The notes under the pieces: generated by a model
What the model saw: only the letters and a program-made list of their open reading frames with translations
Told to the model about the DNA's origin: nothing
Database searches by the model: none
Assembly: GCA_946886375.1 (NCBI GenBank)
Contig: CAMPIL010000242.1
Coordinates: 1 to 5,755, forward strand
Length of the DNA: 5,755 nt
DNA from: an uncultured Phycisphaerales bacterium
GTDB lineage: Bacteria > Planctomycetota > Phycisphaerae > Phycisphaerales > SM1A02
Direction: 5' to 3'
Position numbers and translations under genes: made by a program
Shown here: in pieces, positions 5,741-5,755 of the stretch
Layout: each line of letters opens with the position of its first letter
Position numbering within the stretch: position 1 is the stretch's first letter

Positions 5741-5755
5741 TGGATCACGTGACGC

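Noticed and set aside
5745..5752. TCACGTGA palindrome near the right edge
   Set aside because: Eight bases with no nearby supporting element; expected by chance and too close to the edge to judge.

Overview
The window is GC-rich bacterial chromosome, with four recognisable protein genes and two short non-coding gaps. Three genes lie on the minus strand and one on the plus strand. The combination of a divergent membrane pyrophosphatase with a signal-like N-terminus, an Rv2258c-type methyltransferase and a chorismate synthase starting MPRLTYHTAGESHGP suggests Planctomycetota or a related lineage. That placement is inference from protein character only; nothing here fixes the taxon.

Layout. Positions 1-1770 (minus) hold the first 590 codons of a membrane-bound, ion-pumping pyrophosphatase (hppA) whose 3' end lies outside the window. 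Positions 1771-2100 are a divergent promoter region with a good sigma-70-like promoter for hppA, two small hairpins in the hppA leader, and a weaker promoter for the plus-strand gene. Positions 2101-3222 (plus) encode a winged-helix plus class I SAM-dependent methyltransferase. Positions 3223-3680 hold a weak terminator for the methyltransferase, a possible small minus-strand gene split by a one-base frameshift, and a run of three hairpins, the last of which is a likely terminator for the minus-strand pair. Positions 3681-4454 (minus) encode a TauE/SafE-family permease and 4461-5675 (minus) encode chorismate synthase (aroC). About 80 bases at the right edge contain a strong, potentially two-state hairpin upstream of aroC.

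How the genes work together. aroC and the permease form a tight two-gene unit: only six bases separate them, and the permease ribosome-binding site overlaps the aroC stop codon, so translation is probably coupled. AroC makes chorismate for aromatic amino acids, folate and quinones; why it is paired with an anion exporter-like permease is not clear from sequence. The pyrophosphatase would recover energy from the pyrophosphate released by biosynthesis as an ion gradient. The methyltransferase stands alone and its substrate cannot be read from the sequence.

I see no tRNA, rRNA, CRISPR array, insertion sequence or phage gene, and no convincing new multi-gene system. The best leads are the unusual pyrophosphatase, the frameshifted small gene, and the structured leaders of hppA and aroC.
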